Of a stretch of DNA of 57,396 bases, positions 15,986-24,262 are shown piece after piece. Both the position numbers and the translations under genes were made by a program. The stretch is from T1Sed10-7 sp047921175 (GTDB lineage Bacteria; Actinomycetota; Nitriliruptoria; Nitriliruptorales; Nitriliruptoraceae), in contig JBLRWQ010000011.1 in the NCBI GenBank assembly GCA_047921175.1, forward strand, positions 1-57,396. The letters run 5' to 3'. Below the pieces are notes generated by a model. That model saw only the letters and a program-made list of their open reading frames with translations, did not search any database and was not told where the DNA came from. Positions within the stretch are counted from its first letter, which is position 1; every line of letters begins with the position of its first letter.

Positions 15986-17716
15986 GTGAGCATCCGCACC
16001 CGCATCCCGTTCCACCTCGGCGTCATCGCCCTGGCCGCCGTGGTCCTGGCCGCCTGCAGCGACGATCCCTTCGCCGCCCGCGAGCTCAGCATCTCCGGCC
16101 CGGAGGACGGCGCCCTCTACAACGCCGAGCAGGTCGGTGACGTCGCCGTCGAGGTGGTCGCCACCCTGGCCGACGACAGCGACGCGGAGGCGGACACCGA
16201 CGCGGTGCTCCACCTCGACGACGTGCGGCTGGTGCTCGGCGAGGCGGACATCACCGAGGCCGCGGAGCGGGTGGACGTGACCCGGCTCGTGTGGGCACCG
16301 GGCGAGCTGCCGGACGGCGAGCACACCCTGGCGGTCGTGCGCGTGCCGCTCCCCGACCCCGACGCCGACGCCGAGGATGACGCCGAGGTGGTGGACGTCG
16401 ACCCGGTGAGCGCGCTGGACGAGGACGCCGACACCGACGCCGAGGTGCTGGACGTCTGGACCTTCTCGGTGGACGCGACCCCACCGGAGTTGGACGTCGT
16501 GATCCCCGACAGCGGCCTGATCGCCGGCCAGCCGGTGCTGATCTCCGGCACCAGCGAGCCGGGTGCGACGGTCACCGTCGGCGACGTCGAGGTGACGGCC
16601 GGCGAGGACGGCACCTTCGAGGTCGAGCTCGACTCACCGCCGCAGGGCGAGCTCCTGCTGGCCGCGACCGACGCCGCCGGCAACCGCACCTCCGACGAGG
16701 TGGGCGGGTTCGTGGTCGTGCCGTCGCGGGCCACCGCGGACCAGCTGCGCAGCGTGCACGTGTCCTTCTGCGCCTGGGCCTCCCCGGCGCTCAAGGAGCC
16801 GGTCATGGCCGCGATCGATGACGGGCTGATCACCGCGGTGCAGCTCGACCTCAAGGACGAGACCGGCACCATCGGCTTCGCGACCGAGAACGAGCTGGCG
16901 CAGCGTGTCGGGGCGGACCAGCCGCCGTGCCAGATCGACCTCGAGGCGGCCGTCGCGGAGCTCCACGCGCTGGGGGTGCCGGTGATCGGCCGCATCGTGG
17001 CCTTCGCGGACCCGGTCCTCGTGCCGTGGGCGTGGGCCAACGGCGAGCGGGACTACGCGATCCAGACCGCGGACGGCAGCAGCTACTACACCGGCCGCTA
17101 CAACGGGTTCTCCAACTTCGCCAACCCGGACATCCGGGAGTACAACATCGCGATCGCCGAGGAGGCGGCCGCGATGGGCGTGGACCACATCCTGTGGGAC
17201 TACCTGCGCAAGCCCGACGGGCAGGTGACCAACATGACGATCCCCGGCCTCGAGGGGTCCGTGGAGGACGCGATCTTCGACTTCACCGCGGCCGCCGACG
17301 AGCGGCTGGCGCCCTACGGCATCCAGCACGGCGCGTCGCTGTACGGCGTCTCCGCGGACCGGCCCTGGGAGGTCGGCCAGGACGTCGAGCGCCTGGCCGA
17401 GGTGCTGGACTACGTGGCGCCGATGATCTACCCGTCCCACTGGGGTCCGGGTGAGTACAACGTGGCCAACCCGCTCATGCAGCCCTACGACATGGTGGCT
17501 GCGACGCTCGAGGTCTGGCTCGAGGTGACCGACGGCAAGCGCGCCCGGGTGAAGCCGTGGCTCGAGGACTCGAACTGGCCGATCCGGCTCGGGTTCCCCG
17601 ACCGGACCCGCTACGTGCGCGAGCAGATCCAGGCCACCTACGACGCCGGCATCCCCGAGTGGCTGCTGTGGGACTCCTCGGTGCGCTACACCGACGCGGC
17701 GATGATCCAGCCATGA
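15986..17716 (+). CDS. DUF4015 glycoside-hydrolase-like lipoprotein
   Basis: Surface lipoprotein of 576 residues. The signal helix ends VVLAAC. Residues to about 245 carry beta-sandwich-like segments, one rich in Asp/Ala/Glu and one ending in an Ig-like stretch (VLISGTSEPGATVTVGDVEV). The C-terminal 330 residues fit the DUF4015 putative glycosyl hydrolase family, a TIM barrel: QLDLKDETG, VIGRIVAF, DHILWDYLRKP, and VAPMIYPSHWG near the end. The substrate is unknown, possibly wall or exopolysaccharide. GTG 15986 follows GGGGGAG. It overlaps the L,D-transpeptidase gene by ATGA, suggesting a shared envelope role. Confidence 0.82.
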   Translation: MSIRTRIPFHLGVIALAAVVLAACSDDPFAARELSISGPEDGALYNAEQVGDVAVEVVATLADDSDAEADTDAVLHLDDVRLVLGEADITEAAERVDVTRLVWAPGELPDGEHTLAVVRVPLPDPDADAEDDAEVVDVDPVSALDEDADTDAEVLDVWTFSVDATPPELDVVIPDSGLIAGQPVLISGTSEPGATVTVGDVEVTAGEDGTFEVELDSPPQGELLLAATDAAGNRTSDEVGGFVVVPSRATADQLRSVHVSFCAWASPALKEPVMAAIDDGLITAVQLDLKDETGTIGFATENELAQRVGADQPPCQIDLEAAVAELHALGVPVIGRIVAFADPVLVPWAWANGERDYAIQTADGSSYYTGRYNGFSNFANPDIREYNIAIAEEAAAMGVDHILWDYLRKPDGQVTNMTIPGLEGSVEDAIFDFTAAADERLAPYGIQHGASLYGVSADRPWEVGQDVERLAEVLDYVAPMIYPSHWGPGEYNVANPLMQPYDMVAATLEVWLEVTDGKRARVKPWLEDSNWPIRLGFPDRTRYVREQIQATYDAGIPEWLLWDSSVRYTDAAMIQP

Positions 17717-18537
17717 GCGGGCCGGGTCGGGCGCCGTCGGACAGGTCCGCCGGATCGTCGGCCCGGCTGCGTCGGCCCGCGCTGATCGTCGCGCTCCTCG
17801 CCGTCGTGCTGTCGGCCTGCGCCGGCACCACCGAGGAGCCCGCGCCCGATCCGGCGCCCGCTGAGGCACCGGAGGTCGCCGCAGAACCGGAGCCCGAGCC
17901 GGCCCCGGCGCCCGAGCCGGAGGAGCCGGAGGAGCCGTTCTCCCTGGTCGCCACCGCGACGGTGCCGGAGGTGGCGGCATACGCCACCCCGGATGCCTCG
18001 ACCGAGCCGACGCACGTGCTGGCCCACCCGAACCCCGTCGGCGCCCCACGGGTCTTCCTGGTGGAGCAACGCACCGGGGACGGCTGGCTCGAGGTGCTCC
18101 TGCCGGTGCGGCCGAACGGGACCACGGGCTGGATCCAGGAGGCGGACGTCACCCTGGCGCGCAACCCCTACCGGATCGCGGTCGACATCGAGGCCTTCAC
18201 GCTGACCGTGCATCGGGGGAACGACCTCGTCGTGGACACCACGATCGGCTACGGCACCGAGGACACCCCCACCCCCGGCGGGCGCTACTACCTCGTCGAG
18301 CTGCTGGAGCCCCCGAACCCCGAGGGCGGGTACGGCCCCTTCGCGTTCGGGCTGTCCGGCTTCAGCGAGGTGCTGCTGTCCTACTCGGGCGGCGAGGGGG
18401 TCATCGGCATCCACGGCACGAACGACCCCGACTCGATCGGGATCCCGTCCAGCGACGGTTGCATCCGGGTGCACAACGACGTGATCACCGAGCTGGCGAG
18501 CTTCCTGCCGCTCGGCACCCCGGTCACCATCGACTGA
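17713..18537 (+). CDS. L,D-transpeptidase lipoprotein
   Basis: Peptidoglycan cross-linking or anchoring enzyme of the YkuD family, 274 residues. The signal helix ends VVLSAC, giving lipidated Cys36. A Pro/Glu repeat linker (about 43-75) follows, then an SH3-like segment (VPEVAAYATP to GTTGWIQEADV). The catalytic domain at the C-terminus carries IHGTNDPDSIG and SSDGCIRVHN, with the nucleophile Cys and the conserved His and Arg. It is coupled by ATGA to the DUF4015 gene. L,D-transpeptidases form 3-3 cross-links in actinomycete walls. Confidence 0.92.
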   Translation: MSGPGRAPSDRSAGSSARLRRPALIVALLAVVLSACAGTTEEPAPDPAPAEAPEVAAEPEPEPAPAPEPEEPEEPFSLVATATVPEVAAYATPDASTEPTHVLAHPNPVGAPRVFLVEQRTGDGWLEVLLPVRPNGTTGWIQEADVTLARNPYRIAVDIEAFTLTVHRGNDLVVDTTIGYGTEDTPTPGGRYYLVELLEPPNPEGGYGPFAFGLSGFSEVLLSYSGGEGVIGIHGTNDPDSIGIPSSDGCIRVHNDVITELASFLPLGTPVTID

Positions 18538-18601
18538 CGCCGCGGCCTGCGTCGCCCGTCTGCCCGCCGACGCTGGTGCTGCCCGCGACCGCTGGTATGC
18601 A

Positions 18602-18754
18602 CACGAGCGCCACGAGCGCCGCGAGCCCCGCGAGCGCCGTGAGCCCCGTGAGCCCCACGAGCGCCGTGAGCGCCGTGAGCCCCGCGAGCGCCGTGAGCGC
18701 CGTGAGCCCCGCGAGCGCCGTGAGCCCCGTGAGCCCCGCGAGCGCCGTGAGCCC
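18602..18754. repeat. 9-bp tandem array, 17 units
   Basis: Seventeen consecutive 9-mers fit CrYGAGCSC (for example CGTGAGCCC, CGCGAGCGC, CACGAGCGC) with no indel, ending exactly before the first hairpin repeat. The variation falls at positions 2, 3 and 8 only. Such an array is prone to copy-number change by slippage. Confidence 0.9.
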
Positions 18755-18757
18755 TAC

Positions 18758-18789
18758 GCACGAAACAGCGCATACGCGCGGTTCCGTGC
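18758..18789. repeat. Hairpin repeat, copy 1
   Basis: Arms GCACGAAACAGCGC and GCGCGGTTCCGTGC flank an ATAC loop, pairing in 12 of 14 positions. On the minus strand one mismatch becomes a G-U pair. The following bases, ACCTCCACGCACCGAGGC, are shared with copy 2. Confidence 0.85.
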
Positions 18790-18829
18790 ACCTCCACGCA
18801 CCGAGGCACCGCATCCCCGCGAGCCTCAC

Positions 18830-18861
18830 GCACGAAACAGCGCATACGCGCGGTTCCGTGC
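18830..18861. repeat. Hairpin repeat, copy 2
   Basis: Identical to copy 1 over all 32 bases and offset from it by 72 bp. The shared 3' extension (ACCTCCACG then GCCGAGG-like) is also present. Confidence 0.85.
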
Positions 18862-18974
18862 ACCTCCACGTGCCGAGGCGTGTGAGGCGCTCCATCCCCG
18901 CGAGCCCACGGGACCGCTCGCGGGGACCGTCGCACCTCCCTGCACGGTGTACATCGGCGCAGCGGCGACCTCGC

Positions 18975-18983
18975 TTATCCACA
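18975..18983 (+). promoter_or_regulatory. Isolated TTATCCACA (DnaA-box-like) sequence
   Basis: TTATCCACA is the canonical DnaA-box nonamer and is very AT-rich for this sequence. It stands alone 52 bp before the next gene, so an origin is not suggested. It might be a binding site or chance. Confidence 0.4.
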
Positions 18984-19019
18984 ACCGACGGCCCGCGAAC
19001 GGCGGCCACGGCCATCGGT

Positions 19020-19042
19020 TGGGCATGCTGCCCGCATGCCCA
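19020..19042 (+). promoter_or_regulatory. Perfect inverted repeat over the start codon
   Basis: TGGGCATGC (19020-19028) and GCATGCCCA (19034-19042) are exact complements around a 5-nt loop. The ATG at 19036-19038 lies inside the second arm. An alternative short hairpin GGGCA/TGCCC can form within it. It could be an autoregulatory operator or a structure hiding the start. No Shine-Dalgarno is visible. Confidence 0.5.
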
Positions 19043-19968
19043 TCCCAGATCAGACGCTCGAACTCGCCCGCCAGCAGCTCGGCCTGCTCACGCGACGCCA
19101 GCTCGTCGCGGCGATCGGCCAGGTCGCCGCCGATCACGCCGTCGCCAGCCAGCGTTTCGAGCGGGTACAGCGCGGTGTCTACCTCATCCGCGGCAGCGCG
19201 CCCCATCCGTGCCAGCCAGCCGTCGCGGCCACGCTGCGCGCCGGCGACGGTGCCGTGCTGACCGGGCCCGCAGCCCTGCGCCTGATGGACCTCGAAGGCA
19301 TCCACCTCGGCGAGGGGTTCGCTGTCGCCCTGCCGGCTGGACGACGGCTCCGGGATCTCGGCGTCCCGCTGCTGCGTCGCCGTGACCCGGCCCGCGCGAC
19401 CTGGAGGCTGGGGCAGATCGAGGTCGCAGCACCCACGGATGCGCTGATCGAGTCGTGCCTGCTCGAGCCACCGCCTGCTCCCCGGGCCCTGCGACTGGCG
19501 CACGATCGGCTGCGGTGGACCGGTCGACTCCAACCGGGGGTGCTGCACGAGCGGGTGACGCGGCTCCGGGTGCCTGTCGACGCCCCCCACGTTCGTGCCC
19601 TCCTCCATCTCGACGGTCAACGGGCCACGGGCGATGGAGAGCGAGGGCTCGGTCAGCTGCTGACGCGCTTCGATCCGCCTCCGGAACCGCAGGTGTGGGT
19701 CACGCCCCACCGATGCATCGACTGGTACTTCCGATCGCTCCAGGTCGGGGTGGAGTACCAGGGCGTCGTCGACCACGACGGCGCCGCCGGACGGCGCCGC
19801 GATCGGGCGCGGGACGACGAGCTGTCGATGGTCGGAGTCCGACTGCTGTACGTCACCGCTGCCGACCTCGACGACGACCGCTCCCTGCTCGCCCGCGTGG
19901 CCGCAGCGCTCACGGTCCGAGCCGACGAGCTTGGGAAGGCGGCGCCCACCCTGCTCGCGGCGGCGTGA
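19036..19968 (+). CDS. AbiEi-like wHTH protein with Vsr/DUF559-like nuclease motif
   Basis: A 310-residue protein. The N-terminus (about 10-52, LLTRRQLVAAI then RFERVQRGVYLI) resembles the winged-helix domain of type IV AbiEi antitoxins. TLRAGDGAVLTGPAALRLM follows, as in that family. The C-terminus looks like a Vsr/DUF559 PD-(D/E)XK-type fold: Glu203, Asp229 (CIDWYF), Glu240-Tyr-Gln-Gly, His247, Asp256 and Arg259, then MVGVRLLYVTAADL. No AbiEii toxin gene is next to it. It is bracketed on both sides by pairs of hairpin repeats. The function is unknown; DNA binding or cleavage is inferred from the fold only. Confidence 0.72.
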   Translation: MPIPDQTLELARQQLGLLTRRQLVAAIGQVAADHAVASQRFERVQRGVYLIRGSAPHPCQPAVAATLRAGDGAVLTGPAALRLMDLEGIHLGEGFAVALPAGRRLRDLGVPLLRRRDPARATWRLGQIEVAAPTDALIESCLLEPPPAPRALRLAHDRLRWTGRLQPGVLHERVTRLRVPVDAPHVRALLHLDGQRATGDGERGLGQLLTRFDPPPEPQVWVTPHRCIDWYFRSLQVGVEYQGVVDHDGAAGRRRDRARDDELSMVGVRLLYVTAADLDDDRSLLARVAAALTVRADELGKAAPTLLAAA

Positions 19969-20023
19969 CCCTCCTGCAGCCGGACAGCAGTCCGCCCAGC
20001 GCCTCCCGGCGTGGCCGAACTAT

Positions 20024-20055
20024 GCACGAAGCAGCGCATTGGCGCGGTTCCGTGC
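20024..20055. repeat. Hairpin repeat, copy 3
   Basis: Differs from copy 1 at three positions (AAGC for AAAC in the left arm, TTGG for TACG around the loop). It is followed by ACCTCCACGCGCCTGGGC, matching the copy 1 and 2 extension. It lies between the convergent stops of the nuclease-like gene and kgd. Confidence 0.85.
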
Positions 20056-20085
20056 ACCTCCACGCGCCTGGGCCACCCTCATCGT

Positions 20086-20117
20086 GCACGAAGCAGCGCA
20101 TACGCGCGGTTCCGTGC
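20086..20117. repeat. Hairpin repeat, copy 4
   Basis: Differs from copy 1 only at one arm position (AAGC). It is offset 62 bp from copy 3, the same period as the array at the right edge of the window. The 3' extension seen in copies 1-3 is lost. Confidence 0.85.
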
Positions 20118-20189
20118 ACATGCGGGCGTGAGAGCGGGGGCGGGTAGGCGGCGGACCGGGGTGGGCGGCGAAGGACAGGGGTGGGCGGG

Positions 20190-23100
20190 TCAGGCGTCCG
20201 TGGCGTCGGTGCGCGGGGCGTCTGTAGCGTCCGTGGCGTCGGTGCGCGGGGCGGCGGGCACGGGGTCGAAGGCCGCCGCCAGGAGCAGCTCGTGCTCCTG
20301 GTCGTGCACGACGTGCTGGCCGGCAGCCGGCGAGGCGGAGGGCACCCGGGCCACGTGCCTGAGCGACCGATCGTCCCCGAGCTCCTCGAGCAGCCCGGTC
20401 AACCGCGGCCACACGAAGGTCCACGCCCCCATGTTGCCCGGCTCCTCCTGCACCCAGCACACGTCGCTGGCCTGTGGGTAGCTGGCCAGCACCTCGGCGA
20501 GCTGCTCGGCCGGGAAGGGGTAGAGCTGCTCGACGCGCACGACCGCAGCCGCCGCGCCGCGCCGGTCCCGCTCACGCAAGAGCTCGTAGGCCACCTTCCC
20601 GGAGGCCAGCAGCACCGTGCGGACCTGCTCGCGGGCCAGGCGATCGCCTGTCGAGGGTGCGGCTGAGCTCGCGCCTTCGGTACCGGCGGCATTCTCGATA
20701 CCGGCAGCCCCTTCGGTACCGGCAGCCCCTTCGGTACCGGCAGCCCTTTCGGCATCGGATGCCCCGTCGGGACGACCCGGCAGCGACGGGTCGTCCAGCA
20801 CCTCGCGGAACGAGCCCGCCTCGAAGGCCGACACCGGCGAGGTGGCGTCCGCGGAACGCAGCAGCGACTTGGGCGTGAACACGACCAAGGGCTTGCGCAC
20901 CTCCCGGTGCAGCTGCCGGCGCAGCACGTGGAAGTACTGCGCCGAGGTGGTGGCGTTGACCACCTGGATGTTGTCCTCGGCGGCCAGCACGAGGAAGCGC
21001 TCGATGCGGGCGGAGGAGTGCTCCGGCCCCTGGCCCTCGTAGCCGTGCGGCAGCAGCAGCACGAGCCCGGAGGTCTCGTTCCACTTGTCCTCGGCGGCCA
21101 CGATGAACTGGTCGATCACGATCTGCGCGCCGTTGACGAAGTCGCCGAACTGCGCCTCCCAGCACACCAGCGCCTCGGGCCGGGCGACCGCGTAGCCGTA
21201 CTCGAACCCGAGCGCGGCGTACTCGCTCAGCAACGAGTCGAACACGAACCAGCGCCCCTGCTCCTCACCGAGGTGCGCGAGGGGGAGGTACTCGGCGCCG
21301 GTCTCGTGGTCGACCTGGACCGCGTGGCGGTGCGAGAACGTCCCGCGCCGCGAGTCCTGCCCCGCGAGCCGGACGTCGTGCCCCTCGAGCAGCAGCGACC
21401 CGAACGCGAGCGTCTCCCCCAGCGACCAGTCCACCATCCCGGCGTCCTGGTAGCGCTCGCGCGCCCGGACGAAGATGCGCTCGAGCTTCGGGTGCCGCGC
21501 GAAGCCGTCGGGGAGGTCGAACTGCACCCCGGCGATGCGGTCCAGCCGGGCCCGGTCCACCCCGGTGTCCACCGCCGGCAGCACGCCCCGCTCCTGCGGT
21601 GCCACCGCCCGCGGCGGCTCCGGCGGGGCCGCCTGCTTGGTCTCCTCGAAGGCCTGCTGCAGCCGGGACTCGAAGTCCTCCAGCGCCTCCTCGGCCTGCT
21701 CCAGCGAGATGTCCCCGCGCCGGACCAACGCCTCGGTGTAGCGCTTGCGGACCGAGCGGTGCTCGTCGATCAGGCGGTACATGCGCGGCTGGGTGAACGA
21801 GGGGTCGTCCGCCTCGTTGTGCCCGTGGCGGCGGTAGCAGAGCAGGTCGATGACGATGTCGCGGTGGAAGCGTTCGCGGTAGGCGAACGCGAGCCGTGCG
21901 ACCCGCACCACGGCCTCCGGGTCGTCGCCGTTGACGTGCAGGATCGGGGCCTGGACGGTCTTGGCGACGTCGGTGGCGTAGAAGGACGACCGGGAGGCCT
22001 CCGGCGAGGTGGTGAACCCGACCTGGTTGTTGATCACCACGTGGATCGTCCCGCCGGTGCGGTACCCGCGCAGCTGGGACAGGTGCAGGGTCTCCACGAC
22101 CACGCCCTGGCCGGCGAAGGCGGAGTCGCCGTGCATGAGCACCGGCAGGGCCGGGCGGACGCCTTCGTGCCCGCGGTCGGCGAGATCCTGCAGCGCGCGG
22201 GCGATGCCCTCGACCACCGGGTTGACCGCCTCGAGGTGGGACGGGTTCGGCGGCAGGCGCAGGGCCACCTCGTTGCCCGCGCGCGAGGTGTAGGTGCCGC
22301 GCGTGCCGAGGTGGTACTTGACGTCGCCCGAGCCCTGGACCGTATCGGGGTCGATGTGGCCCTCGAACTCGCCGAAGATCTGCCGGTGGGACTTGCCGAC
22401 GATGTTGGACAGCACGTTGAGCCGTCCGCGGTGGGCCATGCCCATCACGATGTCGGTGACGCCGTCGTGGTCGGCGGCAGCCTCGCAGATGGCGTCCAGC
22501 AGCGGGATCAGCGACTCGCCGCCCTCGAGCCCGAAGCGCTTCTGGCCGACGTACTTGGTGTGGAGGAAGGACTCGAAGGCCTCGGCGGCGTTCAGCCGGG
22601 ACAGGATCCACAGCTGGTCGTCCGCGCTGGTCGCCTCCTCGATGCCCTCGACCTGCGCGCGGATCCAGTCCTTCTGCGCCGGGTCGAGCACGTGGCCGTA
22701 CTCGATCCCGATCGTGCGGCAGTAGGCGTCGCGGAGGATGTTGAGCATCTCGCGCAGCGGCAGCCGCTGGTCGCGCCCACCGACGTCGGTCAGGAACTCG
22801 CGGTCGAGGTCCCAGATCGACAGGCCGTAGTAGGTCGGGTCGAGCTCCTGGTGGGTCATGAGCTCGTGCTGGCGCAGCGGGTCGAGGTCGGCGATCAGGT
22901 GCCCGCGCACGCGGTACATGTTGGCGAGCTGGCCGACCTTCATCTGCTTGGTGAGCAGGTCCGACTCGTCGTCGAGGTGGGTGTGGTCGGTCGACCAGCG
23001 GGCCGGCTCGTACGGCAGCCCGAGGGACCGGAACACCTCGTCGTAGAAGCCGTCCTCGCCGAGCAGCAGCTGGTGGACGCGCTGCAGGTACATGCCGGAC

Positions 23101-24065
23101 TCAGCGCCCTGGATGACCCGGTGGTCGTAGGTGGAGGTCAGCGTGATGACCTTGCTGACCCCGAGCTTCGCGAGGGTGCGCGGATCCGCGGCCTGGTACG
23201 CGGACGGGTAGTCGATCGCGCCGACGCCGAGGATGGCGGCCTGCCCGGCCATCAGCCGCGGGATCGAGTGGACCGTCCCGATCGTGCCCGGGTTGGTGAG
23301 CGTGATGGTGGTGCCCGCGAACATGGCGGGCTCGAGCTTGCCGACGCGGATACGGCGGATCAGATCCTCGTAGGCACGCAGGAAGCCCTGGAAGTCCAGG
23401 GCCGCCGCATCCTGGATGACCGGCACGAGCAGGGACCGGGAGCCGTCGTCGTTGGCGACGTCCACCGCGAGCCCGAGGCCGACCTGCTCCTGGCGGAACG
23501 TGGCGGGCTTCCCCTCGGCGTCCTCGGCGTAGATCGTGCGCATCGCGGGCACGTCGTCGAGCGCCTTGACCATCGCGTAGGCGATCAGGTGGGTGAAGGA
23601 GACCTTCCCGCCCCGCGTGCGGCGCAGGTAGTTGTTCAGGATGCGCCGGTTGACCTCGAGCAGTTTCGCCGGCACGTCGCGCACCGAGGTGGCGGTCGGC
23701 ACCCCGAGCGAGGTCTCCATGTTCTCGACGATCCGGGCGCCGACACCGCGCAGCCGCGTGACCTCGCCCTCGGCGGTGTCGGCGTCGGCGGCGGCACGGG
23801 GGCGTGGGCGATCGCCGCGCGCGGCGCCGTTGCCGTCGCCGTCGGCGTCCGACGACCGCGACACCCCGCTGGAGGGGCGTGGGCCCGTCGTGGTCACGCC
23901 CGGCGGGCGGTAGTCGGCGAAGAAGGCCTGCCACCCGGAGGACAGGGACGAGGGGTCCTCCTGGTACTGGTCGTACAGCTCCTCGACCAGCCAGGCGTTC
24001 AGCTCGGAGCGGGAGCCGGCCGCCGCAGCGGCAGCGGCAGCGGAGGACGACGACGGGGCAGCCAT
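20190..24065 (-). CDS. kgd: Multifunctional 2-oxoglutarate decarboxylase/dehydrogenase (E1-E2 fusion)
   Basis: TCA-cycle enzyme of 1291 residues of the actinobacterial Kgd/SucA type. A short N-terminal segment (LNAWLVEELYDQYQEDP) and Ala/Asp-rich linker precede an E2-like succinyltransferase domain (about 105-345, ending YDHRVIQGAESGMYLQ). The ThDP-dependent E1 follows: MGMAHRGRLNVL, HGDSAFAGQG, VINNQVGFTTS, CYRRHGHNEADDPSFTQP, and a C-terminal transketolase-like domain. No lipoyl domain is present, as in this family. ATG 24065 follows GAGGGATCCC. Two in-frame tandem repeats are odd: an Ala-Gly-Thr-Glu insertion near the C-terminal domain and a Thr-Asp-Ala tail. Confidence 0.94.
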   Translation of the reverse strand: MAAPSSSSAAAAAAAAGSRSELNAWLVEELYDQYQEDPSSLSSGWQAFFADYRPPGVTTTGPRPSSGVSRSSDADGDGNGAARGDRPRPRAAADADTAEGEVTRLRGVGARIVENMETSLGVPTATSVRDVPAKLLEVNRRILNNYLRRTRGGKVSFTHLIAYAMVKALDDVPAMRTIYAEDAEGKPATFRQEQVGLGLAVDVANDDGSRSLLVPVIQDAAALDFQGFLRAYEDLIRRIRVGKLEPAMFAGTTITLTNPGTIGTVHSIPRLMAGQAAILGVGAIDYPSAYQAADPRTLAKLGVSKVITLTSTYDHRVIQGAESGMYLQRVHQLLLGEDGFYDEVFRSLGLPYEPARWSTDHTHLDDESDLLTKQMKVGQLANMYRVRGHLIADLDPLRQHELMTHQELDPTYYGLSIWDLDREFLTDVGGRDQRLPLREMLNILRDAYCRTIGIEYGHVLDPAQKDWIRAQVEGIEEATSADDQLWILSRLNAAEAFESFLHTKYVGQKRFGLEGGESLIPLLDAICEAAADHDGVTDIVMGMAHRGRLNVLSNIVGKSHRQIFGEFEGHIDPDTVQGSGDVKYHLGTRGTYTSRAGNEVALRLPPNPSHLEAVNPVVEGIARALQDLADRGHEGVRPALPVLMHGDSAFAGQGVVVETLHLSQLRGYRTGGTIHVVINNQVGFTTSPEASRSSFYATDVAKTVQAPILHVNGDDPEAVVRVARLAFAYRERFHRDIVIDLLCYRRHGHNEADDPSFTQPRMYRLIDEHRSVRKRYTEALVRRGDISLEQAEEALEDFESRLQQAFEETKQAAPPEPPRAVAPQERGVLPAVDTGVDRARLDRIAGVQFDLPDGFARHPKLERIFVRARERYQDAGMVDWSLGETLAFGSLLLEGHDVRLAGQDSRRGTFSHRHAVQVDHETGAEYLPLAHLGEEQGRWFVFDSLLSEYAALGFEYGYAVARPEALVCWEAQFGDFVNGAQIVIDQFIVAAEDKWNETSGLVLLLPHGYEGQGPEHSSARIERFLVLAAEDNIQVVNATTSAQYFHVLRRQLHREVRKPLVVFTPKSLLRSADATSPVSAFEAGSFREVLDDPSLPGRPDGASDAERAAGTEGAAGTEGAAGIENAAGTEGASSAAPSTGDRLAREQVRTVLLASGKVAYELLRERDRRGAAAAVVRVEQLYPFPAEQLAEVLASYPQASDVCWVQEEPGNMGAWTFVWPRLTGLLEELGDDRSLRHVARVPSASPAAGQHVVHDQEHELLLAAAFDPVPAAPRTDATDATDAPRTDATDA
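20194..20253 (-). repeat. 33-bp direct repeat encoding the Kgd C-terminal tail
   Basis: A 27-base block at 20194-20220 recurs exactly at 20227-20253 (33-bp offset). It encodes the repeated PRTDATDA tail. These residues lie beyond the conserved end of the enzyme family. Confidence 0.7.
20679..20768 (-). repeat. 18-bp tandem repeat inside kgd, five units
   Basis: Five 18-bp units resembling GGTACCGGCAGCCCCTTC, the third copy being exact and the last most diverged. They are in frame and encode AAGTEG-like hexapeptides that form an insertion of roughly 35-40 residues in the E1 C-terminal domain. Confidence 0.8.
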
Positions 24066-24262
24066 GGGATCCCTCGGCGTGCGGAGCGGTCGGGAGCGTT
24101 CGGGTGCGGCACCAGCAGCGTACGGCCCGCCACGGCGGACCCCCACCTCGATGCCCGCGTCGCAACCGGGCGGGAACCGAGGTGCCCTGCTCGGCGTCCG
24201 ACCCTGTGCAGGCCGCTCACGGCCGGGCAGGGTGGGAGACGGCGGACCGAGGAGGCACGGCG

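Larger units (their letters stand above)
18538..19035. other. 498-bp repeat-rich intergenic region
   Basis: I see no credible gene here. It holds a 17-unit 9-bp tandem array (18602-18754), two copies of a 32-bp hairpin repeat (18758-18789 and 18830-18861), a TTATCCACA box (18975-18983) and an inverted repeat overlapping the next start codon (19020-19042). Open frames across it only translate the repeats. Confidence 0.75.

Noticed and set aside
18459..19385. A 308-codon frame across the 9-bp array
   Set aside because: It mainly translates the nonamers into Ser-Ala-Val-Ser-Pro repeats and hairpin copies, then overlaps the real nuclease-like gene in another frame.
18790..20120. Small proteins encoded by the hairpin repeats (VHGTARMRCFV-like)
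   Set aside because: The peptide arises wherever the palindrome is read on the minus strand. Frames end at varying places and there is no codon-level conservation.
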